From Vibrio celticus (GTDB lineage: Bacteria > Pseudomonadota > Gammaproteobacteria > Enterobacterales > Vibrionaceae): 64,000 nucleotides of DNA. Position numbers and translations under genes: made by a program. This document shows, one piece after another, positions 56,648 through 64,000 of this stretch. The DNA is taken from contig NZ_AP025463.1 in assembly GCF_024347335.1 (NCBI RefSeq), forward strand, positions 1,612,001-1,676,000, written 5' to 3'. A model generated the notes under the pieces. That model made no database searches and had not been told where the DNA came from. It saw nothing but the letters and a program-made list of their open reading frames with translations. Every line of letters begins with the position of its first letter. The first letter of the stretch is position 1.

Positions 56648-56902
56648 ATGAGCGATACTAATTCAAGACCAGCTTTACCAGATCATCTTGCAGGTAACCC
56701 ACGCAGCCCACACCACGTTGCTGAGTGTTTCGAATACCCAATCGGCATTCGTCTAAATGGTAAAGAGCGTACTGATGTTGAAGAATACTGCATCAGCGAA
56801 GGTTGGGTTAAGATCCCTTCTCCAAAAGCGCTAGATCGTTTTGGTCAGCCAATGCTTATTACTCTAAAAGGCACTGTAGAAGCTTTTTACATCGACGCAT
56901 AA
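56648..56902 (+). CDS. DUF3297 family protein
   Basis: An 84-residue protein matching the DUF3297 pattern: RPALPDHLAGNPRSPHHV, FEYPIGIRLNGKERTDVEEY, KGTVEAFYID. ATG 56648 is chosen over 56642 because of the distance to the AGGT ribosome site. Function is not known; it is soluble and well conserved in proteobacteria as I remember the family. Confidence 0.8.
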   Translation: MSDTNSRPALPDHLAGNPRSPHHVAECFEYPIGIRLNGKERTDVEEYCISEGWVKIPSPKALDRFGQPMLITLKGTVEAFYIDA

Positions 56903-56988
56903 TCACGTTGTATGGCTAGCTAATACTTCGAGTAATTAGCTAATGTTTGCTTAATTAGCCAACATAAAGCCACCAAGAGTTATTACCT

Positions 56989-57019
56989 AAAAGGGCCTAG
57001 AGAAATCTAGACCCTTTTT
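56989..57019 (+). terminator. Terminator after the DUF3297 gene
   Basis: AAAAGGGCCTAGA, GAAA loop, TCTAGACCCTTTTT. Confidence 0.8.
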
Positions 57020-57407
57020 GTTTGCATTGATTTTGGCGAACTTCTTTAACCGATAACCCAAACCACCTTCATAACTCCACAGATTCAACCAAAATTGTTG
57101 TTATTCACTATGCATTTGCAGCAATAACAAAGTTGTTGTTGGTTGTTTTATGTTCGCTCGCTCTTTTTGGATTTATTTACCCTCGAAAGTTCTGATGTTT
57201 AATTGAACAGATACAAACAAAAATATGAAGCGCAGTCTAATTAAATGAAACTAATATGCTGTATTTAAAGTTATTTTTTGTTAATAACTACCTCTATCAC
57301 AGAAATTAATCCTGAAGCACATACAATTCCCTTGATTTCGAATGAGCGCTAAATTTTTTCGTTCGAGCATTTTGATTCTTCCTTCGCCCAATAATTATGA
57401 GGTTCCT
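57020..57407. promoter_or_regulatory. Upstream region of glpTQ with GlpR-like half-sites
   Basis: No gene. TATGTTCGCTCG near 57150 and CGTTCGAGCAT near 57360 resemble halves of the GlpR operator (ATGTTCG...CGAACAT). They flank the expected promoter, consistent with glycerol-3-phosphate control. The match is loose. Confidence 0.35.
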
Positions 57408-58781
57408 ATGTTTGGAATATTCAAACCTATGGCGCATATCGATCGCTTGTCATCGGATAAGATCGATAGCACCTACACACGACTACGATGGCAGCTGTTT
57501 CTCGGCATCTTCGTTGGCTATGCAGGGTACTACTTAGTCCGTAAAAACTTTAGTTTGGCGATGCCTTATCTCATTGAACAAGGTTTTAGCCGCGGAGAAC
57601 TAGGGGTTGCATTAGCGGCGGTATCTATCGCTTACGGCTTATCTAAGTTCTTAATGGGCAGTGTTTCTGACCGTTCTAACCCTCGTTACTTCCTCAGCGG
57701 TGGCTTGTTAATGTCGGCACTGGTGATGTTCTGCTTTGGCTTTATGCCTTGGGCAACAGGCAGCATCACTGCGATGTTTATTCTGCTGTTCTTGAATGGT
57801 TGGTTCCAAGGTATGGGTTGGCCGGCTTGTGGACGAACCATGGTTCACTGGTGGTCTCGCAAAGAACGTGGTGAGATCGTATCGGTATGGAACGTTGCTC
57901 ACAACGTGGGTGGCGGTTTGATTGGCCCGATGTTCTTGTTGGGGCTGTGGGCTTTTAACGACGATTGGCGAACCGCTTTTTATGTTCCTGCATTTTTTGC
58001 CACTCTCGTTGCTGTCTTTGTTTGGTTTACGGTAAGAGATACACCTCAATCTTGCGGCTTACCACCGATTGAAGAACATAAAGACGATTACCCAGACGAC
58101 TACGATACGTCTCATGAGAAAGAAATGACGGCGAAAGAGATCTTCTTTAAGTACGTTTTCTCAAACAAACTGTTGTGGTCAATCGCGATTGCTAACGCGT
58201 TTGTTTACCTTATCCGTTATGGCGTACTCGACTGGGCTCCGGTTTACTTAAAAGAAGCAAAAGACTTCTCTGTCGATAAATCCTCTTGGGCTTACTTCCT
58301 GTATGAGTGGGCAGGTATCCCGGGCACCTTATTGTGTGGTTGGATTTCAGATAAGCTATTCAAAGGTCGACGAGCACCTGCAGGTATCTTGTTCATGGTT
58401 CTAGTGACAGTAGCTGTGTTGGTATATTGGCTGAACCCAGCAGGTAACCCGACGGTTGATATGTTGGCACTGGTTGCGATTGGTTTCCTTATCTATGGTC
58501 CTGTAATGCTGATCGGTTTGTATGCACTGGAACTTGCGCCTAAAAAAGCAGCGGGTACAGCGGCTGGTCTAACGGGTTTATTTGGTTACTTAGGTGGCGC
58601 GGTTGCTGCGAACGCAATACTCGGCTTTATGGTTGACCATTACGGCTGGGATGGCGGCTTCATTATTTTGGTCGGCGCTTGTGTGGCTTCAATAATCTGT
58701 CTGCTGTACGCCTTTTTAGGTGAGCGTGCGCACCATAAACAAAAAGATCTTGAACGAGAGAAAGAAGCGCTAGCTCAGTAG
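57408..58781 (+). CDS. glpT: Glycerol-3-phosphate transporter (G3P/phosphate antiporter)
   Basis: A major-facilitator protein of 457 residues with twelve helices. RWQLFLGIFVGYAGYYLVRK in helix 1 contains the conserved Arg for phosphate binding, and WFQGMGWPACGRTMVHWW is the organophosphate:phosphate antiporter signature. ATG 57408 has TGAGG upstream; the longer frame from 57342 is not supported. It is followed by glpQ in the same transcription unit, so hydrolysed glycerophosphodiesters from the periplasm are imported here. Confidence 0.93.
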   Translation: MFGIFKPMAHIDRLSSDKIDSTYTRLRWQLFLGIFVGYAGYYLVRKNFSLAMPYLIEQGFSRGELGVALAAVSIAYGLSKFLMGSVSDRSNPRYFLSGGLLMSALVMFCFGFMPWATGSITAMFILLFLNGWFQGMGWPACGRTMVHWWSRKERGEIVSVWNVAHNVGGGLIGPMFLLGLWAFNDDWRTAFYVPAFFATLVAVFVWFTVRDTPQSCGLPPIEEHKDDYPDDYDTSHEKEMTAKEIFFKYVFSNKLLWSIAIANAFVYLIRYGVLDWAPVYLKEAKDFSVDKSSWAYFLYEWAGIPGTLLCGWISDKLFKGRRAPAGILFMVLVTVAVLVYWLNPAGNPTVDMLALVAIGFLIYGPVMLIGLYALELAPKKAAGTAAGLTGLFGYLGGAVAANAILGFMVDHYGWDGGFIILVGACVASIICLLYAFLGERAHHKQKDLEREKEALAQ

Positions 58782-58858
58782 TGTATTTACTGAATCACAT
58801 CTATAAATAACAACAGAGGCAGGTATATCCTGCTTCTGTTTTATCAAGGGAAACAATA

Positions 58859-59914
58859 ATGAAAACAACGTCACTGTCTCTGACCTTATTAGCACTAAGT
58901 TTATCTGCAAATGCGTTCGCCGATCCTTTAGTGATTGCACATCGCGGCGCTTCTGGTTATTTACCTGAACACACATTACCCGCTAAAGCGCTCGCTTACG
59001 CAATGAAACCCGACTACATAGAACAAGATGTCGTGATGACGAAAGACGACCAATTGGTGGTTTTGCATGATCATTATCTAGACCGCGTCACCGATGTCGC
59101 GGATCGCTTTCCAGACCGTGCACGAGCAGATGGCCGCTACTACGCGATTGATTTTACGCTCGCTGAGATTAAATCATTAAAGGTGACTGAAGGCTTTAAC
59201 CTAGATGACCAAGGTAATCGAGTGGCTGGGTTCCCAGCACGCTTCCCAATGTGGCAGTCTGATTTCCGTGTCGCTACCTTTGCAGAAGAGATTGAGCTGA
59301 TCCAAGGCTTAAATAAGACCTTAGGTTATGACGTGGGCATCTATCCAGAGATAAAAGCACCTTGGTTCCATCGTCACGAAGGCAAAGACATATCCAAAGC
59401 GGTACTTGCGACCTTGCATCAATATGGTTACCTATCAAAAGACGACAAAGTGTATTTGCAGTGTTTTGACGCCAATGAACTTCAACGCATCAATGATGAA
59501 CTCATGCCTGCGATGGAAATGGATCTTAAGCTCGTTCAGTTGATGGCCTATACAGATTGGAATGAAACCATGACTTACAAGGGCGACAAAGCAACGCCGT
59601 ACAGTTACGACTGGATGTTTGAAGCTGGTGGCATGGAAAAAGTGGCGACTTATGCGGAAGGAATAGGCCCTTGGAAGCCAATGTTGGTGGACGATGCATC
59701 GACCAAAGATAACATCATTATTAAACCGTTAATGAAGTCAGCAAAAGACGCGGGCTTGGATGTTCACCCGTACACGTTCCGTGCTGACCCAGGAAGAATC
59801 CCAGCTTATGCTGATAACTTTGATGGCATGTTGGATGTCTTCTACAACCAAGTCAAAGTCGATGGCGTGTTTACTGACTTCCCAGACAAAGCGGTCGACT
59901 TCTTAAACCGTTAA
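58859..59914 (+). CDS. glpQ: Periplasmic glycerophosphodiester phosphodiesterase
   Basis: GlpQ, 351 residues. A signal peptide ends SANAFA/DP. The GDPD motif HRGASGYLPEHT (His, Arg, Glu), EQDVVMTKDDQLVVLHD and YPEIKAP are present. It releases glycerol-3-phosphate from glycerophosphodiesters for GlpT. AAGGGAAAC precedes the ATG. Terminator downstream at 59951. Confidence 0.94.
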   Translation: MKTTSLSLTLLALSLSANAFADPLVIAHRGASGYLPEHTLPAKALAYAMKPDYIEQDVVMTKDDQLVVLHDHYLDRVTDVADRFPDRARADGRYYAIDFTLAEIKSLKVTEGFNLDDQGNRVAGFPARFPMWQSDFRVATFAEEIELIQGLNKTLGYDVGIYPEIKAPWFHRHEGKDISKAVLATLHQYGYLSKDDKVYLQCFDANELQRINDELMPAMEMDLKLVQLMAYTDWNETMTYKGDKATPYSYDWMFEAGGMEKVATYAEGIGPWKPMLVDDASTKDNIIIKPLMKSAKDAGLDVHPYTFRADPGRIPAYADNFDGMLDVFYNQVKVDGVFTDFPDKAVDFLNR

Positions 59915-59950
59915 TACCCGTCATTTACGAGCTATTAGTAACGAGATACG

Positions 59951-59989
59951 AAGAGCCAAAAGCACAGACTAAAGGTGCTTTTGGCTCTT
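59951..59989 (+). terminator. glpTQ terminator
   Basis: AAGAGCCAAAAGCAC / GTGCTTTTGGCTCTT, 15-bp perfect stem with a nine-base loop, then T-rich sequence. Confidence 0.85.
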
Positions 59990-60175
59990 CTTTCACTTTT
60001 TTGATCTTCTTGTATTGGCCTCGAAATCCTACCGAGATTCTTCTTTCTTAGCACACATTTTGATATTCACTCGGTTTACAGCAATAACCTGACTTGATAG
60101 GTTACTCCCAATGCAGCCAGATGCTTAATCTATAAGTATTTATCGGCTCAACCTGATATTGAATTTGGAAAGATC

Positions 60176-60640
60176 ATGGAAGAAAGAAGCAAAGCTTATC
60201 TTGATAGCTACCTCAACACATTGCCAGCAGACGTTGCTTCGCAATACACCTCCTTTAGTGCTGATTATTACTGTGCTGATGAATACAACGCCAACCTATG
60301 TGCTCAGTTAATTCTCAAGGGTGAAAAACAAGCGTCTTGCAGCCTTGAATATTGGTACAGCCATGAAGGCGAGATGAGACCAGTAGTTGGTCACTTGCAA
60401 GTCGTCACTGACTGGGATGGCAAGCCAGTTTGCATTGTAAAGATCACGTCGGTGTCGTCGTGCCAATACAACGAAGTGACCGCTGAATTTGCTGCCGCCG
60501 AAGGTGAGGGCGATAAATCACTTGAATGGTGGAGAGAAGCGCATTGGAATTTCTTCTCACGTGAATGTGAAGAGCTCAAGATCTCACCAAGTGAAGACAT
60601 GTTACTTATGTTGGAGCGTTTCAAAGTGGTTTATCAATAA
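60176..60640 (+). CDS. ASCH-domain protein
   Basis: A 154-residue protein with the ASCH core (ILKGEKQASCSLEYWY, VVTDWDGKPVCIVKITSV, WWREAHWNFFSRECEEL). ASCH domains are RNA-binding and some are amidohydrolases on modified cytidine. The E. coli YqfB-type catalytic pattern is not evident, so the activity is open. Confidence 0.8.
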   Translation: MEERSKAYLDSYLNTLPADVASQYTSFSADYYCADEYNANLCAQLILKGEKQASCSLEYWYSHEGEMRPVVGHLQVVTDWDGKPVCIVKITSVSSCQYNEVTAEFAAAEGEGDKSLEWWREAHWNFFSRECEELKISPSEDMLLMLERFKVVYQ

Positions 60641-60770
60641 AGGGTATTTTGTATTTAGAAGATCGTGCTCCATAAACAGTAACAAGGTTGACCATAATGA
60701 GTCTAACTGTTCGAGAAGTTTTTATAGGCTCGCTTAAACATTAGATAATTCATCGTATGCAGGAGGCAAG

Positions 60771-61274
60771 ATGACAAAGCTAATCGAATTAACAGAAGTA
60801 GTCTTATTCGACTGGGGCAATACGCTGATGGTCGATTTCCCAGACGCACAAGGGAAGATGTGTGACTGGGAAACGGTGCAAGAAGTGAGTGGTGCTCGCG
60901 CATTACTGGCTGAACTATCGAAAACTCACCAAGTCTACGTTGCCACCAATGCTGGTGATTCCAGTAAAGACGACATCATTCGTGCCTTTGAGCGTGTTGG
61001 CCTGTCCCAATATATATTGGGTTACTTTTGTAAGGCGAGCATTGGCTTTTCTAAGTTCGAGTCGGGGTTCTATCCTGCCATTATTTCTAATCTCGGTGTT
61101 GCACCACAAGACATCACCATGGTTGGCGACACCTTAGAAAAAGACATTTACCCAGCACTTGAAGCGGGTTTGCAAGCGGTGTGGTTGAACACGGAAGGAG
61201 TTGAGGTTAAGTCACAGCATCCACGTATCGTGCAAGTTAAAAGCCTAAGCGAACTGTTGGAGAAGCGCGATTAA
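60771..61274 (+). CDS. HAD-superfamily hydrolase
   Basis: A 167-residue HAD fold. Motif I is LFDWGNT (nucleophile Asp14, second Asp replaced by Gly), motif II is VATNAG, and motif IV is MVGDTLEKDIYPAL. The DWGNT variant occurs in several HAD subfamilies, and activity is uncertain because the +2 Asp acts as general acid in most phosphatases. AGGAGG lies before the ATG. Confidence 0.8.
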   Translation: MTKLIELTEVVLFDWGNTLMVDFPDAQGKMCDWETVQEVSGARALLAELSKTHQVYVATNAGDSSKDDIIRAFERVGLSQYILGYFCKASIGFSKFESGFYPAIISNLGVAPQDITMVGDTLEKDIYPALEAGLQAVWLNTEGVEVKSQHPRIVQVKSLSELLEKRD

Positions 61275-61386
61275 TTCTCTGATATTAAGTTCAGATAAAG
61301 CGCTTGTCTGTTCTGACGCCAATCTCTCATCTCTTTGCTGTCTAATCCTTTAAGCTAACTCTAGTTTCCACTATGAGGGCTAGGTT

Positions 61387-61767
61387 ATGAGTATCGAACG
61401 TCACGGAATATCGGTTGGAATTGAACGTGTTAGCGGTGAAACCATCGTTGTGTTCAAAGCGAAAGGCAAACTCACACACGATGACTATCAGGCAATGATG
61501 CCAATTCTAAATACCACGCTAGAAGAACTCGATTCATCTAAACTTAAGATGCTGGTCGATATCTCAACCTTAACAGGATGGGAGTTACGTGCAGCTTGGG
61601 ATGATTTTAAACTGGGATTAGAGCTCAATTCTAAGATAGACAAGATTGCTATTTTCGGCGATAAAAGCTGGCAAGAGTTCGCTTCAAAAGTCGGCAGTTG
61701 GTTTGTGTCGGGTGAGATTAAGTCATTCGAAGACCATGACTCTGCGCTTAAGTGGCTAATCGATTGA
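61387..61767 (+). CDS. SpoIIAA-like / STAS-related protein
   Basis: A 126-residue protein with the SpoIIAA-like pattern (GKLTHDDYQAMMPILN, LKMLVDISTLTGWELRAAWDD, KIAIFGDKSWQEF). Family members are small, soluble, often lipid-binding or regulatory, and uncharacterised. Standalone gene. Confidence 0.8.
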   Translation: MSIERHGISVGIERVSGETIVVFKAKGKLTHDDYQAMMPILNTTLEELDSSKLKMLVDISTLTGWELRAAWDDFKLGLELNSKIDKIAIFGDKSWQEFASKVGSWFVSGEIKSFEDHDSALKWLID

Positions 61768-61995
61768 TTCTATCTGCGGACAGCTAGCGAGCAATCCGTA
61801 AACAACACCTATGACAGTTGACGGGCATTGTCTCGAACGCTGTTATTTTTCGTTTTGGTTATGATATTTCCGATTCGATTCAATAGAGTATATTCATTGC
61901 AGCGTGTAACATACCCAGGCTTTGTTTGGTCGTGGCTAATAGCGCGGCCAGATTCAGTAATAACGAGAACTAAAACAGAAATAAGGTCTAACGAC

Positions 61996-62397
61996 ATGCA
62001 TAAGGTAATTGATAAGCTGGCTTGGATATTCATCAAAGACGGCAAGTTGTTGATGGTGAGATCAAAAGGCAAAGAACTGTTCTATCTACCGGGTGGTAAG
62101 CGTGAAGCTGGCGAAAGTGATGAGCAAGCACTGGTTCGCGAAATCAAAGAAGAGATCTCAGTTGATTTAGTGCCTGATTCCATCAAATACGTCGAGACGT
62201 TTACAGGCCAAGCTGATGGCAAAGCGGAAGGCGTATCGGTGAAATTGACTTGTTATCTTGCCGATTATACTGGCGAACTGTCTCCAGATGCTGAAATCGA
62301 AGAGCTTAAGTTTGTTGATGGCAACGATAGAGCGGTATGCTCATTGGCGGCACTGGTTGCGCTTGATTGGTTAGAAGCGAACCAGTATTTGGCTTAA
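61996..62397 (+). CDS. Nudix hydrolase
   Basis: A 133-residue Nudix protein with the box GKREAGESDEQALVREIKEE (Gly of the last G-U replaced by Ser). It starts at ATG 61996 with AAGG nine bases upstream; the longer frame from 61828 lacks support. Substrate would be a nucleoside diphosphate linked to another moiety. Function not further defined. Confidence 0.82.
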   Translation: MHKVIDKLAWIFIKDGKLLMVRSKGKELFYLPGGKREAGESDEQALVREIKEEISVDLVPDSIKYVETFTGQADGKAEGVSVKLTCYLADYTGELSPDAEIEELKFVDGNDRAVCSLAALVALDWLEANQYLA

Positions 62398-62450
62398 GGT
62401 TTTAGCGGCTATCAGCGAATGCTGAAAATTGATCTTCAAAAGATCATCGT

Positions 62451-62885
62451 TTACGAATAGCTTGAAGGGCGGCTGTCTTTCATCAACAAGTCGAGTTTCC
62501 TTTGAGCTTTCTTCGTGTCTTGTAAATCCACCACCTCAATCATTTCACACTCATCTCGTACCATCTCATTAATTAGGCTTGGGTAGTGTCGGCAATCTTC
62601 TGGTCGATCTAAGTAAATACTGCATGTGTACTTGGCTTGAGCCTTGGTGTCTTTCGTCGGAACCAGTTCCAGAAAAGGGCAGCGAGTTAAACGTTCGCCA
62701 GATTCAGGGTCAAACCATATCTCGCTTCCTCGAACATATTCAAAGATGTCTGGGTTGAACAGCTCCCACAAATCGATCTCTTCTTGAGTCGCGGCAAGGT
62801 CGCCATCTCCGTATTTGATACAGCATTTTCCGCATTGATTACAATCTTTCATTATCGACTTCATAAGTTGGTGAGCTTTTATCAT
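62451..62885 (-). CDS. YkgJ-family cysteine-cluster protein
   Basis: A 144-residue protein with CNQCGKCC at the N-terminus and later cysteines (TRCPFLE, YTCSIY, EDCRHYP), the YkgJ zinc/iron cluster pattern. It probably binds Zn or Fe-S. The start may be ATG 62885 or an internal ATG at 62852. Function unknown. Confidence 0.75.
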   Translation of the reverse strand: MIKAHQLMKSIMKDCNQCGKCCIKYGDGDLAATQEEIDLWELFNPDIFEYVRGSEIWFDPESGERLTRCPFLELVPTKDTKAQAKYTCSIYLDRPEDCRHYPSLINEMVRDECEMIEVVDLQDTKKAQRKLDLLMKDSRPSSYS

Positions 62886-63061
62886 TTTACCACTGATAGG
62901 CGTGGCACGTTGACTTTGTTGTTCATGGTTAAGCCGTCACGGGGTGGGAACATGGAATAGCGGCACTTAAAATCAACTTATCTATGCACCACCACTCCAA
63001 CCAAAGATGTAAACAGTGATACAATTTGCGTCTCTCACGTTATTCAAGCAAAGGCATCAAA

Positions 63062-63223
63062 ATGAGAACCGTATACACCACTGAAGGCAACATCAACGCA
63101 AAGAAACAAAAAGAGGCTTACCCAAAGCTCGCTTTATGTGACAAGTGCGTTGGTGATTACGTGGTTATCGAGCAAGGTGAACGAACTTACAAGCCTTGTG
63201 CTAAATGTGGTGCCGACGATTAA
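63062..63223 (+). CDS. Small zinc-ribbon protein preceding rsuA
   Basis: A 53-residue protein with two CxxC pairs (LCDKCVGDY, PCAKCGADD). ATG 63062 has AAAGG upstream. Its stop TAA overlaps the rsuA ATG (TAATG), so the two are translationally coupled. It may assist RsuA or ribosome work, which is inference. Confidence 0.7.
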   Translation: MRTVYTTEGNINAKKQKEAYPKLALCDKCVGDYVVIEQGERTYKPCAKCGADD

Positions 63224-63921
63224 TGCGCCTTGATAAATACCTATGTAAAAGCACTGACCTAACCAAGCCTGAAGCGATTGAACGCATCCATAATGGCGAG
63301 GTGAACGTAAACTGTGAGATTGTCACCGATGAATCGACTCAGGTTCATGAAAGCAACACCATCTTATTAAATGGCATGCCGCTTAAGTTACGTGAATTTC
63401 GTTACCTTTTAATGCACAAGCCTGCGGGTACTATTTGCTCCAATATCGATGAAGTTTATCCTTCACTGTTCAACTACATCGAGATAGACAAAGCATCAGA
63501 ACTGCACATCGCAGGGCGCTTAGATGCCGACACCACAGGTTTAGTCTTAATTACCGATGATGGGCGCTGGTCATTCAACATCACGCTGCCAACCAAGTCA
63601 TGTAAGAAGGTGTACCGCGTGACATTGTCACGAGATATCAAAGACGATGTCTCTGATAAGTTCAAAGCGGGTATTCAATTACAGGGCGAACAAAAACCGA
63701 CGCGTCCGGCAGAGCTCAAAGTGATTACCAGTAAAGAAGTGCTGTTGACCATTACAGAAGGCAAGTTTCATCAAGTAAAACGAATGTTTGCTGCGGTAGG
63801 GAATCGAGTTGTTGGCCTACACCGTGAACAGATAGGTGATGTTCGTTTAGATGTTGAAGCAGGCCAGTGGCGTTATCTAACTAAAGCCGAAGTCGACTCA
63901 TTTCAACAAGGCTCTGAATAA
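63223..63921 (+). CDS. rsuA: 16S rRNA pseudouridine(516) synthase
   Basis: A 232-residue protein that isomerises U516 in 16S rRNA. An N-terminal S4 RNA-binding domain (MRLDKYLC) precedes the catalytic motif AGRLDADTTGLVL (Asp nucleophile in GRLDADT) and the C-terminal EGKFHQVKRMFAAVGN, closely matching E. coli RsuA. The start overlaps the upstream small gene. No further gene is seen to 64000. Confidence 0.92.
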   Translation: MRLDKYLCKSTDLTKPEAIERIHNGEVNVNCEIVTDESTQVHESNTILLNGMPLKLREFRYLLMHKPAGTICSNIDEVYPSLFNYIEIDKASELHIAGRLDADTTGLVLITDDGRWSFNITLPTKSCKKVYRVTLSRDIKDDVSDKFKAGIQLQGEQKPTRPAELKVITSKEVLLTITEGKFHQVKRMFAAVGNRVVGLHREQIGDVRLDVEAGQWRYLTKAEVDSFQQGSE

Positions 63922-64000
63922 GAGCTCTGAATAAACACTGTAACCACTAAAAGCGTTAAGCGTGTCAGCACCGGAATATCAGTACTATAAGGATGTAGAA

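Overview
The window looks like a Vibrio chromosome, probably from the Splendidus clade and possibly the smaller replicon. Pointers are a divergent second adenylosuccinate synthetase, a DmeF/MarR metal-efflux pair, an HBM-type chemoreceptor, a GH18 chitinase, paired Cry-DASH and FeS-type photolyase genes, glpT-glpQ, and dispersed GAGATTCC...GGAATGACG repeats of a kind I know from vibrios. This assignment comes from gene content and protein resemblance; no search was run.

Positions 1-8500 are a mobile, decayed border. It holds a gene end, an IS110-family transposase remnant, and two near-identical IS3-family copies in inverted convergent orientation around an unrecognised gene fragment. Beyond them lie a membrane coiled-coil protein cut by an IS end, an HNH endonuclease with a ten-G homopolymer just upstream, and a WYL-type regulator. 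The two IS copies carry different inactivating frameshifts: copy 1 in orfA, copy 2 in orfB.

Positions 8500-23600 are an anti-foreign-DNA island. The WYL regulator is divergent from a tight four-gene operon: an SMC-like ATPase of about 1220 residues, a small KITE-like subunit, a kleisin-like subunit and a TOPRIM nuclease. This matches the logic of Wadjet/MksBEFG plasmid-cleaving condensins, but the order is ATPase-KITE-kleisin-nuclease, the ATPase appears to be DUF3584-like, and the nuclease is short. Next is a type I restriction-modification locus (hsdM-hsdS, a SWIM zinc-finger gene, hsdR).

Positions 23600-43500 are metabolic and sensory genes: purA-like gene with a divergent LysR, a second LysR, a secreted arylsulfatase, dmeF-marR behind a palindromic operator, an MCP, a DHH phosphoesterase, the chitinase, a third LysR, a TonB-dependent receptor with a Fur-box-like site, a methyltransferase, and a GNAT-LysE pair. 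The chitinase and the methyltransferase are each interrupted by a single in-frame TAA with open coding sequence beyond it. A 59-codon outer-membrane beta-barrel tail is left behind the LysE gene.

Positions 43500-64000 are mostly housekeeping and stress genes: sbcD-sbcC, DUF2256, a RIO kinase, the Cry-DASH / FeS-cryptochrome / SDR operon, a universal stress protein, a PcfJ-domain gene with a tiny zinc-ribbon partner, GNAT, DUF3297, glpT-glpQ, then small ASCH, HAD, SpoIIAA-like, Nudix, YkgJ-type and zinc-ribbon genes and rsuA. No tRNA, rRNA or CRISPR array was seen.
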